DNA from: Bradyrhizobium erythrophlei | GTDB taxonomy: Bacteria; Pseudomonadota; Alphaproteobacteria; Rhizobiales; Xanthobacteraceae | NCBI RefSeq assembly: GCF_900129505.1 | Contig: NZ_LT670818.1 | Location: forward strand, 1,116,001 to 1,180,000 | Direction: 5' to 3' | Length of the DNA: 64,000 bases | Shown here: piece after piece, positions 28,783 through 40,658 of the stretch | How positions within the stretch are numbered: position 1 is the first letter of the stretch | How the letters are laid out: the number at the start of each line of letters is the position of its first letter | Translations under genes and position numbers: made by a program | Notes under the pieces: generated by a model | The model's database searches: none | What the model was told of the DNA's origin: nothing | Seen by the model: the letters and a program-made list of their open reading frames with translations, nothing else

Positions 28783-29802
28783 CTACGCCGCGACCTTCTT
28801 CCCCAATCCGAACGCATCCGCGAGCAGGCTATAGGATTTCTTGCGCGCCTCGTGATCGTAGACAGCGGTGATGATCATCAGTTCGTCGGCCCCACTCGCC
28901 GTGATCATCGGCTGCAACTTTTGCATCACAGTGGCGGGGCTGCCCACGAACAGGCGCGAACGGTTGCGCGCGATCGAGGCGCGCTCGGAGTCGGTGTAGG
29001 GATAGGCCAGCGCCTCCTCGATGCTGGGGAGCGCCAGATACTGGCCGCGGTCGCGGCGCAGGCGATTGAGGTCCATCGATGAGGCGAGCTTTTCCGCTTC
29101 TGCATCGGTTTCGGCCGCCACTACGGCCACGGCTAGAATGCCGTGCGGCGTCGCGCGCCAGATCGACGGCTTGAAATGCGCCTTGTAATTGGTCATCGCC
29201 TCGATCGCGTCGTAGCTCGCGAAATGATGCGCGAACGCGAAACCCATGCCGACTTGCGCCGCGAGCTCCGAACTGTAGTCGCTGGAGCCGAGCAGCCAGA
29301 TCGGCGGCAGCGGCGAATCGTCGGGCATCGCCACCACATTGTTGTAGGGATGGCCGGGCGGAAAACCGCGGGTCTCCCACAGGATCAGTTCCTGCAGCCG
29401 TTCCAGGAAATCATCGCCCTCGCGGCGGTCGAGCCGGCTGCGCAGCGCATGCGCGGTGGCGCCATCGGTGCCCGGCGCCCGGCCGAGGCCGAGATCGATG
29501 CGGCCGGGAAACAGTGCCTCCAGCATCTTGAAACGCTCGGCGATCACCAGCGGGGCATGGTTGGGCAGCATCACGCCGCCGGAGCCGACCCGGATGCGGC
29601 TGGTCACCGCGGCGATCCGCCCGATCATCAGGTCGGGCGCGGGGCTCGCGACCGAAGCTAGATTGTGATGTTCGGCCAGCCAGTAGCGGACGTAGCCCAG
29701 CGCGTCCGCGTGACACGCCAGATCGATGCTGTTGCGCAGTGCCGCCGCCGGTTTGGTGCCGGTGGTGACCACGGAAAGGTCGAGGATCGAGAGCGGTATC
29801 AT
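28783..29802 (-). CDS. LLM-class flavin-dependent oxidoreductase (luciferase-like)
   Basis: A 339-residue luciferase-like monooxygenase-fold protein. Landmarks are LSILDLSVVTTGT at the start, YWLAEHHNLASVASPAPDLMI (about residues 40-60), VGSGGVMLPNHAPLVIAE (about 73-90) and RIDLGLGRAPGTD (about 101-113), typical of the YhbW/MsnO8 subgroup that lacks a defined substrate. The cofactor is probably FMN. It is monocistronic, divergent from metF across a 400-base intergenic region. Confidence 0.88.
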   Translation of the reverse strand: MIPLSILDLSVVTTGTKPAAALRNSIDLACHADALGYVRYWLAEHHNLASVASPAPDLMIGRIAAVTSRIRVGSGGVMLPNHAPLVIAERFKMLEALFPGRIDLGLGRAPGTDGATAHALRSRLDRREGDDFLERLQELILWETRGFPPGHPYNNVVAMPDDSPLPPIWLLGSSDYSSELAAQVGMGFAFAHHFASYDAIEAMTNYKAHFKPSIWRATPHGILAVAVVAAETDAEAEKLASSMDLNRLRRDRGQYLALPSIEEALAYPYTDSERASIARNRSRLFVGSPATVMQKLQPMITASGADELMIITAVYDHEARKKSYSLLADAFGLGKKVAA

Positions 29803-30204
29803 GGCCCCAACCTAGTGCGCCGGATCGGGCCGACAAAGCCTCGTCCGGCGCAGATCAGGAGCGCGCCGGCGAAGGACCGGTCAGCGAGCCCGGCTAGACG
29901 ACGAGTGGGACGAAAATCAGATGTTCCCATAATTCTGATTCTGCCCATCCGGGGCATTGTCATCGGCATCCCAGCCATCCATTCATTAATCGTCTAAAAT
30001 AGCTGTATATGGCAATTTTGACGGGAACCGTGCCTGGTCGATTCCCTTCCCACCCCCTGTGAAATTGAACCTATATTTCATTTTTCTTGTAAAAATTGGG
30101 CAATTTCCCATGAGCGATGGGCTATTGAAGAGGCATCGTTTGGCCTATTTTAGAGCTCTGCAGCTAGAGCTGTCGCGCAGGCGGGTTTGAAACGGAGTTT
30201 TGCG
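29803..30204. promoter_or_regulatory. Divergent intergenic region before metF, with candidate metF promoter
   Basis: This 402-base region has no credible gene and is far more AT-rich near 29980-30120 than its flanks. A plausible metF promoter is TTGAAC (30065-30070), 17 bases, TGTAAA (30088-30093), which would leave a leader of about 105 bases. The leader holds a small stem AGCTCT/AGAGCT (about 30154-30171). A second inverted repeat AATCAGA/TCTGATT is at about 29919-29941. I see no match to the SAM-II or other methionine riboswitch signatures I know. Confidence 0.35.
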
Positions 30205-31116
30205 GTGCCGATATCCGAGTTTACGCCCCCCGCGCCCGACGGCCACCGGACGCCGGCGATTTCGTTCGAGTTCTTTCCGCCCAAGACCGAGGAGATGGAA
30301 AGGAGCCTGTGGGAGACCATCAAGCGTCTGGCACCGCTGTCGCCGAGCTTCGTCTCCGTGACCTATGGCGCCGGCGGATCGACGCGGGAGCGCACCCATT
30401 CCACCATCGCCCGCATCCTCAAGGAGACCGAGCTGCTGCCGGCCGCGCATCTGACCTGCGTCGGCGCCGCCCGCGGCGAGATCGACGACATCGTCGGCCG
30501 CTATCGCGATATCGGCGTCCGCCACATCGTGGCGCTGCGCGGCGACCCGCCCGGCGGCATCGGCACGCCCTACTCCACTCATCCCGACGGCTATCAGACC
30601 TCGGCCGAACTGGTTGCGGGCATCAAGCGGCAGCATGGCGACATCGAAGTCTCGGTTTCCGCTTATCCCGAAAAGCACCCGGAAAGCCGCGACTTCGATG
30701 CCGACATCGACGTGCTCCAGGCCAAGGTCGATGCCGGTGCCGACCGCGCCATCACCCAGGTGTTCTTCGACAACGACCTTTATCTTCGCTACCTCGACCG
30801 GGTTCGGGCCCGCGGCATCGCCATTCCGGTCGTCCCCGGCATCATGCCGATGCACAATTTCAAGCAGGCCCGCAATTTCGTCACCCGCGCCGGCACCACC
30901 GTGCCGGACTGGCTGGCCGCAAAATTCGAAGGCCTCGATGACGACGCCGAGACCCGCAAGCTGGTGGCTGCGACCGTTGCGGCGGGCCAGGTGCAGAAGC
31001 TGGCCAAACACGGCATCGATACCTTCCACTTCTACACCATGAACCGCGCGGACCTCGTGTTCGCCATCTGCCATTTGCTCGGTATTCGCCCCAAGGGCGC
31101 ACAGAAAGCCGCCTGA
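30205..31116 (+). CDS. metF: Methylenetetrahydrofolate reductase
   Basis: This 303-residue FAD enzyme reduces 5,10-methylene-THF to 5-methyl-THF, the methyl donor for MetH. It shows ISFEFFPPKTEEM, SVTYGAGGSTRERT (about residues 50-63), HIVALRGDPPGG and FFDNDLYLRYLDRVR, with GIMPMHNFKQ, all typical. The GTG at 30205 is preferred to the TTG at 30187 because AACGGAG, a ribosome site, lies between them at good spacing. It is 3 bases upstream of metH, so the two form an operon. Confidence 0.94.
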   Translation: MPISEFTPPAPDGHRTPAISFEFFPPKTEEMERSLWETIKRLAPLSPSFVSVTYGAGGSTRERTHSTIARILKETELLPAAHLTCVGAARGEIDDIVGRYRDIGVRHIVALRGDPPGGIGTPYSTHPDGYQTSAELVAGIKRQHGDIEVSVSAYPEKHPESRDFDADIDVLQAKVDAGADRAITQVFFDNDLYLRYLDRVRARGIAIPVVPGIMPMHNFKQARNFVTRAGTTVPDWLAAKFEGLDDDAETRKLVAATVAAGQVQKLAKHGIDTFHFYTMNRADLVFAICHLLGIRPKGAQKAA

Positions 31117-31119
31117 CCG

Positions 31120-35007
<3,888 letters not shown>

Positions 35008-35051
35008 CACTTTTCCGCTCAAAGGTGCGCGGTGCCTCACCAAACTCAGTT

Positions 35052-35187
35052 GTCATCCCCCGCGAAAGCGGGGGATCCAGTACGCCGCGGCCTCTCGATG
35101 AACCACTGGCGTCTCTGGAATACTGGGTCACCCGCCGGAGCCTGTCGTCCGGCCGGCCAAAGGCCGGACCGGATGGCGGGTGACGAC
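35052..35187. repeat. Paired intergenic palindromes (family A)
   Basis: GTCATCCCCCGC-GAAA-GCGGGGGATCCAGTA on the left and TACTGGGTCACCCGC...GCGGGTGACGAC on the right enclose an internal palindrome GGCCGGCCAAAGGCCGG. Together they make a composite inverted repeat 45 bases after metH. The hairpins may end the metFH transcript. Confidence 0.65.
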
Positions 35188-35978
35188 AGCTGAGGACGTG
35201 GTGCGCTGGGTCCCGCAATGACGGCAAGACACGACTCGGCGTTCTCACGGCGCGATGCGCCCGAGCTTTGCTTCGAACCTTCCGCCCTCTCCGAAAAGAG
35301 GGCGCAGGGAATGCCGGGCGCCCGATGCGCCCGATAGCCGCGTGTGCAGAGATAGTGGAGTTAAGCACACGCGTTGTCAGGTCACACCGGAAACGTCCGG
35401 CATTCCCCGCGCAATGGTTTTACGGCTTATAGCGCGCTCTCCCCGGTGACCGGGCTTTCTTGCCACCGTCATCAGCGGAATCGCTTCCGCCAACTTGACG
35501 CCAGCGTCGGGGCGTCAGGACCACACGATTTTGCCGTCCGCAAAGCGAGCGCCCTCGTCTTTGGCGCCGCTTGCGTCCACCGCATCCTGTCCCGCGTTCG
35601 TGACGATCTCGAGCCGCCCCTCTGTGGGACAGGACGGCGAAGGTTATACAGGTGATTTGCGCCTTCGGAAAATCAGAATATTTTTGCAAAGGGGGCCGGA
35701 CAGCGGTGTCGCCAAGCGACCCGACGGGCAAATCACTTGGGTGGCATTGGAAGAAATTCGCCGAGAAAATCCGGCCGCACGATGGGCTCTAATCCCTCCC
35801 CCTTTGCCGGCGGGGTATAGCAATGGTGAAAATTGGGCCTGTCTTGATCAGAATCCCTCCTGGCTGAGAAGTTCAGCGGATATCCCGATTAGCTACCTAT
35901 GCGGTCGTCTTTCGCGGAAGCGGTCTTGCACGCGACCTCTCGCCGGCAGCGCCGATCGGAATCGGGCGAACGTCTTGA
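35188..35978. other. Gene-poor stretch of dispersed non-coding repeats after metH
   Basis: I find no supported gene in this stretch. Open frames across it lack signal peptides, domains or ribosome sites. The part at about 35370-35680 (GGTGACCGGGCTTTCTTGCC, GACGCCAGCGTCGGGGCGTC) and the motif GCGACCCGACGGGCAAATCA (35717-35736) resemble sequence I have seen repeatedly in Bradyrhizobium intergenic DNA. I read the stretch as dispersed repeat material at the border of the accessory region. Confidence 0.45.
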
Positions 35979-36131
35979 TCCTTCACCAGAAATGCGAGGG
36001 TAACTTATCCTAATCCCAAGGAAGTGCTGACGGGCTTTATTGGTGGCGGGGACCAATTAAGCCCGGCGATCAAGCAGGCTGCCCTCGCGAATTTAACCAT
36101 CAAAGGTTGGATCGAGATACTTTCACCTTAA
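35979..36131 (+). pseudogene. Possible C-terminal remnant of an unidentified gene
   Basis: A 50-codon open stretch ends at TAA (36129-36131). The reading NPKEVLTGFIGGGDQLSPAI followed by KQAALANLTIKGWIEILSP has the composition of a real protein C-terminus, but there is no start codon or ribosome site, and a stop precedes it at 35976-35978. It lies 50 bases before the EACC1-like gene and could be debris of a former neighbour. I do not recognise the family. Confidence 0.2.
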
Positions 36132-36181
36132 GCGTGTGAGGCGTATGATGTTATCTGGCAATCCATGCGAAAGGTGTTTCC

Positions 36182-36556
36182 ATGGAGATAGAGTTCTTTG
36201 ACGAAAAGGCGGATCATAACAGTTCCGACCTAATGCGCTGGCTTCGCGATGAAGGGGTTTCCGAAGTTATGTTCGATCGGAAACGCGCGCCCCTTGAGCC
36301 GGGGGGGATGGGAGGTGACTTTCTTCCCGTGATTCAAGCCTCATTACCATATGCCTCTGCGACACTGTCGGCTCCAGCCGTCCTTCTGATAATCAAGTCG
36401 ATAGGAACGTGGCTTCAGGCGGCGAAACGGAAAACCAAGATTCGGATTAAATGTCCGAACGGCGCTGAACTAAACATCGAAACTGACGGCAACAAGAATG
36501 TTGACGATAAGATCCTAGAACTCGCTAAACTTTGCTCTCAACATTCCTCACATTGA
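36182..36556 (+). CDS. EACC1-like (effector-associated constant component 1) protein
   Basis: This 124-residue small protein has a layout I recognise as EACC1-like: an N-terminal segment with LMRWLRDEGVSE (about residues 18-29), a central GGMGGDFLPVIQ (about 42-53), a hydrophobic helical stretch ending in TWLQAAKRKTKI, and a short C-terminal strand pair with NGAELNIETDG. EACC1 is described, as I recall it, in comparative genomics of bacterial conflict systems as a constant small partner encoded beside variable effectors such as caspases, trypsins or TIR domains. Here the effector gene follows after 6 bases. Ribosome site AAAGGTG precedes the ATG. A weak TATGAT -10 box is at 36144-36149. Low GC suggests recent acquisition. 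Confidence 0.65.
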   Translation: MEIEFFDEKADHNSSDLMRWLRDEGVSEVMFDRKRAPLEPGGMGGDFLPVIQASLPYASATLSAPAVLLIIKSIGTWLQAAKRKTKIRIKCPNGAELNIETDGNKNVDDKILELAKLCSQHSSH

Positions 36557-36562
36557 AAAACA

Positions 36563-37861
36563 ATGACGCTTTCATTTGAACCGTCAAAATCTCGCGTTGT
36601 GTTAATCGGCACTACGCATTGTGAGTTCGATGAGGCAAATTTGCCGGATTTGCCCGCGGTTGAGAACAACCTAAAAGAGCTGGCCAAACTTTTCTACAAT
36701 CCAGAAATAATAGGTCTTCCGACGCGCTGCGTCGAAACAATTCTGGATGCACCCTCTGCGACGTCCTTACTGATCCGTCTAGCCGGTGCAGCAAACAGTG
36801 CCACCGACACCCTTTTAGTCTACTATTCCGGACACGGCATCAAATCGAGCGTGGAGTCAGGTCTATTTATAGCGACAAGAGAAACAACTCAGGAGTTGTG
36901 TTTTATAAATGGGGTCGAGTGGCAAAAAATTCAACGAATTATTGCGCAATCTCCGGCGGCCAAGAAAATCTTGATTTTTGACTGCTGCTACAGCGGTGAA
37001 ATTCACGCGGGCGAAATGGGTGGCGCAGCCGAAGCCATTCTTGCGAACGCGCTCGACATAAAGGGCACCTATTCGATATCTTCAGGATCAAAGAACTCTC
37101 AATCCTTCTCGTTACCAAAAGACCCATACACTGGATTCACTGGAAGACTAATTGAAACCTTGACAAATGGTATTAGCGAGAAGGTAGAAGCAATTACATT
37201 GGATAGGTTGTTTGATGATCTGAAGCGACGAATAGCGGCTTACCCGAATTTACCGGCTCCGCAAAAACGCAATCTCGGTGAGATTAACGAGTTTGTTTTG
37301 GCCAAAAATGTTGCATGGGCCTCCGATCCTGAGGTTAGGCTTGAAAAGCTCGAACAGAAATACAAGCGACTGCTTGCAGAGAAGCAAGCGGAGATCAACC
37401 AGATCAAGCAGGACAAAGAGGAAATACAAGGGCGTGTCTTGCAGGAAAAAATGTTGGAAATCGACCGACTTCAAACAGACGTTGGCAAATTAGAGGATAG
37501 AAATCGAAGCCTGATGGTGACGGCAAAAACGAAGGATGAAGAGGTCGAAACGATCAAGCGAGCGCTTGCGGAAAAGATGGCAGCGCTAAAAAAGAAGGAT
37601 GAAGAGATCGAGACGATCAAGCGGCTGCTTGCCAAAATCCAATCCCAAACGCCCTCGGAAATGTATGCGAGATGGGCAGAAAATCGGCGTAACGCTCGGG
37701 ACGAGCTAAAGAACGCTCGGGAAGACAAGCAAAAGGCTGAAAAAGAAATCAACAAAAAAAATGAGACGACAAAAAAGACTTGGACCGGATTTGTATTACG
37801 AATCCTTGGAGCACTCGTTTTGATGTACATTTTTTTTCAAGTGTTTGTCAGCCACCGCTAA
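36563..37861 (+). CDS. Caspase-family protease with coiled coil and C-terminal membrane anchor
   Basis: A 432-residue protein. The N-terminal caspase-like fold (about residues 8-245) has RVVLIGTTHCEF as first strand, the catalytic histidine in YYSGHG (H91) and the catalytic cysteine in IFDCCYSGE (C142, after D140). Both are intact, so it should be an active cysteine protease. Residues about 258-405 are charged and repetitive (two copies of KxKDEExETIKRxLA) and predict a long coiled coil. The last 25 residues (GFVLRILGALVLMYIFFQVF) are a transmembrane helix, giving a tail-anchored protein with the protease facing the cytoplasm. It forms an operon with the EACC1-like gene. GC is low (23 of 60 bases in 36661-36720). 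The likely role is stress- or phage-triggered cell killing; this is inference. Confidence 0.85.
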   Translation: MTLSFEPSKSRVVLIGTTHCEFDEANLPDLPAVENNLKELAKLFYNPEIIGLPTRCVETILDAPSATSLLIRLAGAANSATDTLLVYYSGHGIKSSVESGLFIATRETTQELCFINGVEWQKIQRIIAQSPAAKKILIFDCCYSGEIHAGEMGGAAEAILANALDIKGTYSISSGSKNSQSFSLPKDPYTGFTGRLIETLTNGISEKVEAITLDRLFDDLKRRIAAYPNLPAPQKRNLGEINEFVLAKNVAWASDPEVRLEKLEQKYKRLLAEKQAEINQIKQDKEEIQGRVLQEKMLEIDRLQTDVGKLEDRNRSLMVTAKTKDEEVETIKRALAEKMAALKKKDEEIETIKRLLAKIQSQTPSEMYARWAENRRNARDELKNAREDKQKAEKEINKKNETTKKTWTGFVLRILGALVLMYIFFQVFVSHR

Positions 37862-38285
37862 CAACTCAAGTGCATAGCTGCTCTTCACGTATATAATGCG
37901 TTGGAATATTTTCGTCTAATCGATAAACAGTCTCAGGCTGAAAATTGCTAACTCGAGTTTTGAAATTAGCAGTTTCTCGATCCAAAATCGCCGATCTCCC
38001 GGTGCCAAGTGAGGGTTTGCTGGACAGTTGGTTAAGCTAATCCCCCCTTGCGGGCAGGGTAGCGCAGCGAACGATGTGTCGGGGCGTGGCGCTTGGCTGT
38101 GCGCCAAGAATCTCTTTGCTGAAGCACCCCCCACCCGACCGGCCTTCGGCCGGCCACCCTCCCCGCCGCAAGCGGGGGGAGGGATGAAGAACGCCTCGAG
38201 ACAAATGCTCCGAATGACGGAATTGTAACTGGCAGCACGCTGCGAATCACCGGCTAGATCGGACGAAGGCCGAGGGGACACCGCC
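37862..38285. other. Intergenic region after the caspase gene: weak hairpin and a repeat
   Basis: No gene was found. An imperfect 10-base stem (37942-37951 with 37966-37975, one G-T pair) could end the caspase transcript. The stretch to about 38035 keeps the AT-rich character of the island; from 38041 the sequence is a GC-rich repeat (family D). Confidence 0.5.
38041..38184. repeat. Intergenic repeat (family D), copy 1
   Basis: It begins TCCCCCCTTGCGGGCAGGG and ends CCGCAAGCGGGGGGAGGGA, so its ends are imperfectly complementary. Inside is CACCCGACCGGCCTTCGGCC, whose last part forms a perfect hairpin with its continuation. It is closely matched by copy 2 at 40452-40650 in the same orientation. 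Confidence 0.65.
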
Positions 38286-38627
38286 ATGTCGCGCCATCAC
38301 ATCCTGCCGCCGATCGTCTACACGCCGGCGCCGCCGAAGCCGAAGAAGACCGAGCGGCGCCCGACGAGCGCGTTGCAAAAGAGCGGCGCGGCCGCGAGCG
38401 GGGATGTCGGCGAAACCCAGGAAACCGGCGAGGTCTTCACATCGGGCACGCTGGCGCAGGCTCCCGTTCATCCGCGGGGCCCGTTTGCGCCGGTGGAATC
38501 AGCCGAGCGCCGGATACCGTCCACCACCGGCAAGCTCAGCGATGGCACGCTGAAGGAATTGCTGCTGGCGCAGGAACGGGATCAGCAAGGCACGGCCGTT
38601 GACGGCACACCGGACGCGAAGCCCTAG
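38286..38627 (+). CDS. Hypothetical proline-rich protein
   Basis: This 113-residue, probably disordered protein has no signal peptide or helix. The N-terminus SRHHILPPIVYTPAPPKPKK is followed by a Ser/Thr/Gly/Ala-rich middle and a short helical tail (LKELLLAQERDQQG). It is GC-rich like the chromosome, unlike the caspase unit before it. Family and function unknown. Confidence 0.5.
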   Translation: MSRHHILPPIVYTPAPPKPKKTERRPTSALQKSGAAASGDVGETQETGEVFTSGTLAQAPVHPRGPFAPVESAERRIPSTTGKLSDGTLKELLLAQERDQQGTAVDGTPDAKP

Positions 38628-38693
38628 CACGGCGCGCCCCGTGCCGCGTCCCCGGCATCTGCGGGATCCCACGGCCGCTTCAACGCACCGCAG

Positions 38694-39608
38694 CTAATCG
38701 CGGGGGAAAGATATCCCAATTCCTGCGCCAGGATACCAATGGTCCTTGGGATTTTCCTTGAAAAACAAAAAATGCCTTCCCGTCCTGGCGGAAAATTTAA
38801 AAAGCTCATTCGTGACATGGGAATTATCGCCGAGAACAATCGCCTTCGGTGACAGCCTGGATTCGACGAGTCCGTACTCCTGCCCCTCATACTCGGCGGA
38901 GTGATCGCTGTCGTTGATGAAGAGGTCGATGGTTTCGTCGATGCCCCGCAACGACGCGATTGAATCGCCATACAGGATTTTGCCGTACTGGTTGAGTGGC
39001 TCCGCCAAAAGAACGCCGGCGTCGGGATTGATGTCTGTGCCGTAATATTTACCGGCGTACCCCTCCCCGGCGTTACGGCGCAACGCCGAACATAGAAGGA
39101 CACTTCCGAGACCGAAATGCACCCCCGTTTCTATTGTCACGCGCGGCTTCATCGCTCTGGCTATGGCATACCATCCCAGCCGTCTTCCAAATGAAGTTGG
39201 TTTGTCGATTGGAAGCGCCGCTGCCCTCGGGCAAAGATAATCTGACAGGTCCGCCTCGGGCTCTTCAAGATAAGAGCGAATAATATCAATCTCGGCGCCC
39301 GTCACGGTGGAAACGGTCGCAGCAAGATAGTCAAGGCTCTGTTCGGTCAAATCGTACGTGAAGTTATCGTTCTCGCGGGAGTGGTGCGCCCATCGCGGAA
39401 TCTCCAATCTGGCATATTGGAAATAACTTTCTGCGAACTCTATCCGGGATTTTACCAGATCGACGGGCGGCGGGTTCGTCGGCTCAGTTAGCTGGGGTGG
39501 CACCGAAGGACTTCCGACGATCGTGAGCGCCATTCGCTTCAGCGGAGCCTTCACCGAAACAGGCAATCTTCCAACGATCGAACGATAGGCTGTGTGCAAC
39601 ATGGTCAC
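38694..39608 (-). CDS. Class I SAM-dependent methyltransferase
   Basis: This 304-residue protein's C-terminal half has a Rossmann methyltransferase pattern: VTIETGVHFGLGSVLLCSAL (motif I, about residues 162-181), YYGTDINPDAG (acidic residue binding the AdoMet ribose), ILYGDSIASL and DLFINDSDHSAEYEGQEYGL (motif IV-like). The NDSDHS segment resembles the Methyltransf_24 / cephalosporin-hydroxylase-like group. The N-terminal 90 residues are uncharacterised. The target may be a small molecule or glycan. It lies between two direct repeats of family D. The ATG at 39602 is an alternative start. Confidence 0.75.
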   Translation of the reverse strand: MTMLHTAYRSIVGRLPVSVKAPLKRMALTIVGSPSVPPQLTEPTNPPPVDLVKSRIEFAESYFQYARLEIPRWAHHSRENDNFTYDLTEQSLDYLAATVSTVTGAEIDIIRSYLEEPEADLSDYLCPRAAALPIDKPTSFGRRLGWYAIARAMKPRVTIETGVHFGLGSVLLCSALRRNAGEGYAGKYYGTDINPDAGVLLAEPLNQYGKILYGDSIASLRGIDETIDLFINDSDHSAEYEGQEYGLVESRLSPKAIVLGDNSHVTNELFKFSARTGRHFLFFKENPKDHWYPGAGIGISFPRD

Positions 39609-39820
39609 CCCGGAGTTGATGGCGGCAACCTACCACACAACCGGGGTTCGAACAGCCGTCACGGCGGCAGCCGCGGATGTTTCGTGCTTGAATCGTCGAT
39701 TTCCGTGTCGACACGCCGACATTGCTTGATCTCGTCGCCATCGCACGTGCCACCAGGATGCGCCGCCGCGCGGCGGTCGCACCCTGGTGATTGTGTTTCA
39801 GGCTGACGTTGCTGCGCGCA

Positions 39821-40132
39821 TCACTGGCGGACATGGCGACGACCATCGTAGCCAAAGGAATGATGGAGCTGGGCGCGGGACGAGGCAGCAGGGCGCCCCA
39901 TTGCCGCATAAGCGTTGCTTTCCCGAAAGACAGGAGCCGCACCGTTTGCCCGCTCCAGGCCCATTCTGCCTGCAGGTGTCAGCGCGCCTCCGTTGAGGAC
40001 ATCCCGGTCCGGGTATTGCGCCTGAAACGCATCCGGATTCGAGTTGGCCCAGGTTGGGAGCTGCGCGCTTGCAGAGCTTACCGTGGCGATCGACAGCAGC
40101 GCTGCTGCGATCAGAATTTTGAATGTAGTCAT
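39821..40132 (-). CDS. Small secreted protein, unknown function
   Basis: This 103-residue protein has a clear signal peptide (TFKILIAAALLSIATVSSASA, cleavage before QLPTW). The mature part is about 79 residues with no cysteines: NPDAFQAQYPDRDVLNGGAL, then AASSRAQLHHSFGYDG. The ATG at 40132 has GGAGAA upstream on the minus strand; the longer frame to 40243 adds an unlikely N-terminus. Family not recognised. Confidence 0.65.
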   Translation of the reverse strand: MTTFKILIAAALLSIATVSSASAQLPTWANSNPDAFQAQYPDRDVLNGGALTPAGRMGLERANGAAPVFRESNAYAAMGRPAASSRAQLHHSFGYDGRRHVRQ

Positions 40133-40658
40133 TGTCGTTCTCCGTGTTGTTCTGTGCGGAGAACTCGCGCTGGCGATCACTGCTGCTTGGTTAAAGAACG
40201 TTTCCTGCGGAGTTTTCTGTTGAGGAGTATGTAGGCGTCGCATCGGAGAATGCTCGCCGAGTGAACATCACGCTTGCGCGACACTGCGTGAATGGCGGCT
40301 TGTGTGAATCACCAATCGTGTTCGATCAGCATGCGGCAGGCGTGATTTCAATAGCGTTGACAATGGCACGGCGTTGCCGACGGTGTAGCGGAGCAACGAC
40401 TAAAAAATTATTTCGATTCCTAAAAACGCATTTAGTCGCTGCGGCCTCTTGTCCCTCCCCCTTGCGGCGTCGAGACGAGCGAAGTTCGCTCTTGGGGTGG
40501 CACATCGTGAGTGAAGCGAACGATGTGACGGGTAGGGGTCGCGCACGGCAGTGCGCGGAAAAATTCCTTTGCTGAAACACCCCCCACCCGACCGGCCTTC
40601 GGCCGGCCACCCTCCCCACCGCTTGCGAAGCCGCAAGCGGGGGGAGGGACTAGAACGC
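40133..40658. other. Intergenic region: unassigned DNA, then family D repeat
   Basis: No gene was found between the small secreted protein and the GST gene. The first 310 bases show nothing I can assign; the rest is the repeat listed separately. Confidence 0.5.
40452..40650. repeat. Intergenic repeat (family D), copy 2
   Basis: It shares with copy 1 (38041-38184) GCGAACGATGTG, a segment AATTCCTTTGCTGAAACACC (copy 1: AATCTCTTTGCTGAAGCACC), the stretch CCCCCCACCCGACCGGCCTT and the end CCGCAAGCGGGGGGAGGGA. It is longer in the middle. The same orientation makes the two copies direct repeats around 2.3 kb. Confidence 0.65.

Noticed and set aside
29980..30204. SAM-II or cobalamin riboswitch upstream of metF-metH
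   Set aside because: None of the conserved cores I know for these classes is visible.
35374..35655. A 93-codon plus-strand frame in the repeat area after metH
   Set aside because: It resembles translated dispersed repeat sequence rather than a gene: no ribosome site, no domain.
39640..39660. GGGGTTCGAAC resembling a tRNA T-loop
   Set aside because: No cloverleaf can be drawn with the flanking bases.
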